DNA from: CAZHWR01 sp964536085
GTDB taxonomy: Bacteria; Bacillota; Clostridia; Oscillospirales; Ruminococcaceae
Reading direction: 5' to 3'
NCBI GenBank assembly: GCA_964536085.1
Contig: CAZHWR010000039.1
Span: 1-17,156 of the forward strand
Length of the DNA stretch: 17,156 nt
Shown piece by piece: positions 14,887 to 17,156 of this stretch. The position numbers and the translations under genes were made by a program. The notes below the pieces were generated by a model, which worked only from the letters and a program-made list of their open reading frames with translations, did no database searches and was not told the origin of the DNA. The stretch's first letter is position 1. Each line of letters opens with the position of its first letter.

Positions 14887-15447
14887 TTACGGATTTGCCA
14901 CAACGACCATCGCGTGACGAATCACCTTATCACCTATAGTATATCCTTTTTGAAAAACGCTGCTGACAGTGTTTTCGCCAAAGCTGTCGTCTGATATCTG
15001 GCTCACCGCATTGTGCAGGTTCGGGTCAAAAGGTTTTCCCAATGCCTCTATCTCCGAAACGCCTAATTTATCAAATCCAGCCTCCAGCGACTGATACGTC
15101 ATCTCGACGCCTTTTTTGAACGTTTCGTCCGAACACTCGCATTCCAAAGCCCTCTCAAGATTATCCACAAACGGCAAAAGCTCGGCAACGCATTTAGCAG
15201 TCGCGTCTTTGTAGACCTCGGTTTTTTCCTTAGCGGAACGCTTTTTAAAATTATCGTATTCAGCCGCCTGGCGCAGCAGCCTGTCGTTAAGCTCGTTTAA
15301 CTGTTCTGTTAATTCCTGCTCTTTTGAACTTTGAGCAGATTCCTCCTGCGCGTCTTCAGTCTCCTGCTGAACGTCCAAACCGGCGTTTTCGGCTTCGGTT
15401 TCCTGCTGATTCAGCTTTTCCTTGTCATTACTCTTTGCCTTTGCCAT
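14887..15447 (-). CDS. grpE: Nucleotide exchange factor GrpE
   Basis: GrpE releases ADP from DnaK so that the folding cycle can restart. The 186 residues comprise a polar, Glu/Gln-rich N-terminus (1-45), a long coiled-coil helix (about 45-85, containing EYDNFKKR), the four-helix bundle (LPFVDNLERAL, 91-101), and the C-terminal beta domain with FDPNLHNAV (140-148) and GYTIGDKVIRHAMVVV (168-183). I chose the ATG at 15447 because AAGGAGAGG sits 6 nt before it; the longer frame adds 26 residues that overlap hrcA and do not fit the family. The start lies inside the end of hrcA (20-nt overlap), implying coupled translation. Confidence 0.96.
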   Translation of the reverse strand: MAKAKSNDKEKLNQQETEAENAGLDVQQETEDAQEESAQSSKEQELTEQLNELNDRLLRQAAEYDNFKKRSAKEKTEVYKDATAKCVAELLPFVDNLERALECECSDETFKKGVEMTYQSLEAGFDKLGVSEIEALGKPFDPNLHNAVSQISDDSFGENTVSSVFQKGYTIGDKVIRHAMVVVANP

Positions 15448-16513
15448 TTTCGTCCTCTCCTTTTTGATAGTTTTCCGCCATATCGGATAAAATTCCCGTG
15501 ACCTTATCGGAAAAATACTCAACATACGGTATCAGCTTCGCATAATCAAGACGTATAGGTCCGATAATTCCTATCGACCCTCCGACCTTGTGCCCAATCT
15601 CATACGGAGAAACTATCATGCTTCCGTTTGATATCAAAAAGCTGTCTTTTTCCTTGCCAAACAGAACGTTTATACCGTCGAATGTATTTGACAGCAGGCT
15701 CGCAAGACTGTTCTTGGTAGACAGAAAACGCACGATCTCAGTCGCGTCCACATCGCTGTACGCCAAAAGATTCGCTTCACCCTTAAGATGAATCGTCTTA
15801 TTTTTAAGCTCTGATGAAAGCTCGTAAACAGCGCTTAGCAGCGGAGATAATGTCATCATATAGCTTCCCAAAGCAAGCGCAAGCTTTTGCAGAAACGCCG
15901 GATTTAACTCATCCGCAGATATTCCCGTAAGATTTTCATTGATAAAATCGATGAAAAATTTCAGAAGATTATCGGAAATGTCAAACTCCACTCGGCATAT
16001 CTTGTTTTTAACATCTCCGTCCGAGGTTATCATAAGCAGCGCATAAATTCTGTGCCCCGCGGGGACTACCTCAACGTGAGTTATTACGGAAAATTCTGTC
16101 GGTGAGGCGGCGGTAACCGCCGTACATCCGGTGAGCGTCGCCAAAGCGTCAGCCGCATTTTCCAAAACTGCGCTTGCGGTTTCGCGGTTCAATAAAAGCT
16201 TTTGATCGATAAGATTCTTTTCCTTTTCGGAAATGGGTTTGGGCTTCATCAGCTTTTCGATATACACCCTATACCCCAAATAGGACGGTATCCGCCCTGA
16301 CGAGGTATGAGGTTGTTCGATAAGCCCCATTTTTTCAAGCGCCGCCATATCGTTTCGCACGGTAGCGCTTGACACATTCATATCAAGAAGATTCGTTACC
16401 GCCTTTGATCCGATAGGCTCGCCTGTTTTCAAAAATTCATTCACAATTGCCGCCAAAACGGAAAGCTTTCGTTCCTGAAGCTGAAACGACTTCCCGTATT
16501 CGGTCATACTCAT
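15428..16513 (-). CDS. hrcA: Heat-inducible transcription repressor HrcA
   Basis: HrcA binds the CIRCE operator and represses the class I heat-shock genes; it needs the GroE chaperonin to stay active, so repression lifts when GroE is occupied by unfolded protein. The 361-residue protein has the N-terminal winged helix-turn-helix with the strongly conserved SSATVRNDMAALEKMGLIEQ and HTSSGRIPSYLGYR (about 48-82), then the dimerisation and inserted domains. ATG 16513 has AAAGG about 11 nt upstream; a second ATG two codons later (16507) is equally plausible. The longer frame to 16660 would run through the operator and promoter and is rejected. First gene of hrcA-grpE-dnaK-dnaJ; its stop overlaps the grpE start by 20 nt. 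groESL is not in the window. Confidence 0.96.
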   Translation of the reverse strand: MSMTEYGKSFQLQERKLSVLAAIVNEFLKTGEPIGSKAVTNLLDMNVSSATVRNDMAALEKMGLIEQPHTSSGRIPSYLGYRVYIEKLMKPKPISEKEKNLIDQKLLLNRETASAVLENAADALATLTGCTAVTAASPTEFSVITHVEVVPAGHRIYALLMITSDGDVKNKICRVEFDISDNLLKFFIDFINENLTGISADELNPAFLQKLALALGSYMMTLSPLLSAVYELSSELKNKTIHLKGEANLLAYSDVDATEIVRFLSTKNSLASLLSNTFDGINVLFGKEKDSFLISNGSMIVSPYEIGHKVGGSIGIIGPIRLDYAKLIPYVEYFSDKVTGILSDMAENYQKGEDENGKGKE

Positions 16514-16565
16514 TTTATCACAGACCTTTCGTTTGTTAGCAATTATAGCAGCTTTAAAATTATTT

Positions 16566-16591
16566 TTAGCACTCTTAGGAACGAGTGCTAA
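16566..16591 (-). promoter_or_regulatory. CIRCE operator (HrcA binding site), 8-nt spacer
   Basis: Both half-sites are perfect: TTAGCACTC (16566-16574) and GAGTGCTAA (16583-16591). The usual spacer is 9 nt; here it is 8 (TTAGGAAC). The inverted repeat extends perfectly to 16 bp per arm (16559-16574 and 16583-16598), reaching into the -10 box of the promoter. It lies about 50 nt upstream of hrcA, so HrcA should block initiation on its own operon. Confidence 0.95.
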
Positions 16592-16595
16592 AAAT

Positions 16596-16624
16596 AATAT
16601 AGTCTTTTTTTGTATACAAATCAA
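16596..16624 (-). promoter_or_regulatory. Sigma-A promoter of the hrcA-grpE-dnaK-dnaJ operon
   Basis: On the minus strand, TTGATT (16619-16624) and TATATT (16596-16601) are 17 nt apart. The -10 box overlaps the outer arm of CIRCE, and the predicted transcription start falls in the operator, the usual geometry for HrcA repression. Confidence 0.75.
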
Positions 16625-16897
16625 GTCTAAAATATGAACAAACATTAAATTATAGGTCATATATTTTGTATAGTTTTATACTTCAAAAATAGTGTAAACG
16701 TAATCGGGCGCACTATCATGCATATATTCTGTAAATAAATATGCAGTAAAAAATTATTTCCACAGCTTCAGCATGATCATTTGTTATTTTAAAAACGTCG
16801 CGTGAAAATAGAAACGCAAATACGTCGCATAAAGAAACGTTGCGGATTATTCCGAACCTTATCGGAAGCAAGAGATTAGAAGCCGACCATAAGACAC
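16625..16897. other. Intergenic stretch upstream of the heat-shock promoter, no gene seen
   Basis: The part to about 16790 is AT-rich, with a short inverted repeat GCATAT/ATATGC near 16720-16744. From about 16795 to 16846 there are loosely repeated motifs: ACGTCGC at 16795 and 16822, and GAAACG at 16811 and 16834. TTCCGA (16850-16855) and TCGGAA (16862-16867) form a 6-bp stem without a T-run. No open frame with a ribosome site was found. Confidence 0.4.
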
Positions 16898-16899
16898 AA

Positions 16900-16933
16900 A
16901 AACGCCCCTCCCGATGATTCGGGAGGGGCGTTT
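16900..16933 (-). terminator. Intrinsic terminator of the right-edge surface protein gene
   Basis: AAACGCCCCTCCCGA (16900-16914) pairs perfectly with TCGGGAGGGGCGTTT (16919-16933), a 15-bp GC-rich stem with a 4-nt loop. On the minus strand a TTTTT tail follows, about 18 nt after the stop codon of the gene at 16951. Confidence 0.92.
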
Positions 16934-16950
16934 GTTGATTTTATTGTGCG

Positions 16951-17156
16951 TTACTTTTTCAGCGTTGCAACGCCTTTTTTATTCGTCCTGTAGGTCTTCT
17001 TTCCGACCTTTATCGACTTCTTGTTCTTCTGTACTACGCCCTTTTTGTTGACAACATAGGCTTTCTTGCCAATCCTGATGAGCTTGTTCTTTGTACCTTT
17101 CTGCACAATTCCAAGCTTGTTGACTATATACGACTTGGTTCCGACCTTGACAAGCT
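16951..17156 (-). CDS. C-terminus of a repeat-containing, probably secreted surface protein (cut by window edge)
   Basis: The last 67 codons before the TAA at 16953-16951 are visible. They consist of about three copies of a 20-24-residue unit: hydrophobic/basic lead, V-G-K-K-x-Y, x-V-N-K-K-G, V-V-Q-K. Examples are VGTKSYIVNKLGIVQK, IGKKAYVVNKKGVVQK and VGKKTYRTNKKGVATLKK. The pattern, with alternating aromatic Tyr and Asn-Lys-Gly turns, resembles divergent cell-wall-binding repeats at the ends of clostridial secreted proteins. The strong positive charge (about one third Lys) would favour contact with acidic wall polymers. The main domain lies outside the window, so no function can be given. 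A strong terminator follows. Confidence 0.7.
   Translation of the reverse strand, partial: LVKVGTKSYIVNKLGIVQKGTKNKLIRIGKKAYVVNKKGVVQKNKKSIKVGKKTYRTNKKGVATLKK
16954..17154 (-). repeat. Three tandem protein repeats of about 20-24 residues
   Basis: Units lie at about 17154-17083, 17082-17014 and 17013-16954. They share the frame V/I-G-x-K-x-Y-x-x-N-K-x-G-x-x; the last unit is shortened and ends in LKK before the stop. Homology is clear at the protein level. Confidence 0.65.

Noticed and set aside
16514..16660. 49-residue N-terminal extension of HrcA
   Set aside because: It would run through the CIRCE operator and the -10/-35 boxes and lacks similarity to HrcA; the start at 16513 fits the family.
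16795..16846. CRISPR-like short repeats upstream of hrcA
   Set aside because: Only two copies of a 7-nt motif with degenerate flanks; no regular repeat-spacer structure.

Overview
The window looks like chromosomal DNA of a low-to-moderate GC Firmicute of class Clostridia, probably near Ruminococcaceae/Oscillospiraceae; the family is an inference. Supporting signs are a complete hrcA-grpE-dnaK-dnaJ operon with a CIRCE operator, a cdaA-cdaR (ybbR) pair, a DUF3343 protein beside a class-V cysteine desulfurase, sigma-A-type promoters with 17-nt spacers, strong GGAGG ribosome sites and several GTG/TTG starts. I saw no tRNA, rRNA, CRISPR array, insertion sequence or prophage gene.

Layout from left to right. 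Positions 1-856 (minus) hold the N-terminal part of a secreted, possibly cell-wall-binding protein with its own promoter. After a roughly 470-nt gap with no convincing gene comes a co-directional minus-strand block, transcribed from 7245 down to 1329: ispF (isoprenoid synthesis), a 70-aa DUF3343 protein, a cysteine desulfurase-like enzyme, cdaA (c-di-AMP synthase), cdaR (its membrane regulator) and a large FAD-dependent dehydrogenase, ending at a strong hairpin terminator. Internal promoters precede DUF3343 and cdaA, so the block is probably several overlapping transcripts. galE (7446-8456) is the only gene on the plus strand; it diverges from ispF and converges on a CLC antiporter gene (8509-9777), sharing a two-way terminator with it. 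Next on the minus strand are a two-gene operon (sugar-phosphate isomerase-like TIM barrel, then a DMT-type membrane transporter) and the heat-shock operon hrcA-grpE-dnaK-dnaJ (16513 down to 11770). The right edge (16951-17156) holds the C-terminus of a second surface-type protein built of short lysine-rich repeats.

How the genes work together: HrcA should repress its own operon through CIRCE, and DnaK, DnaJ and GrpE form one folding machine. CdaA and CdaR form the c-di-AMP synthesis module, which usually monitors osmotic and cell-wall state. DUF3343 and the desulfurase are a plausible sulfur (or selenium) mobilisation pair.

Most of the window is ordinary core genome and I found no clearly new multi-gene system. 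The most interesting non-coding signal is a 14-bp hairpin at 6382-6417 that buries the whole Shine-Dalgarno sequence of the desulfurase gene. Next are a CIRCE operator with an 8-nt spacer instead of 9, and a CLC protein whose filter motifs resemble the fluoride-exporting branch.
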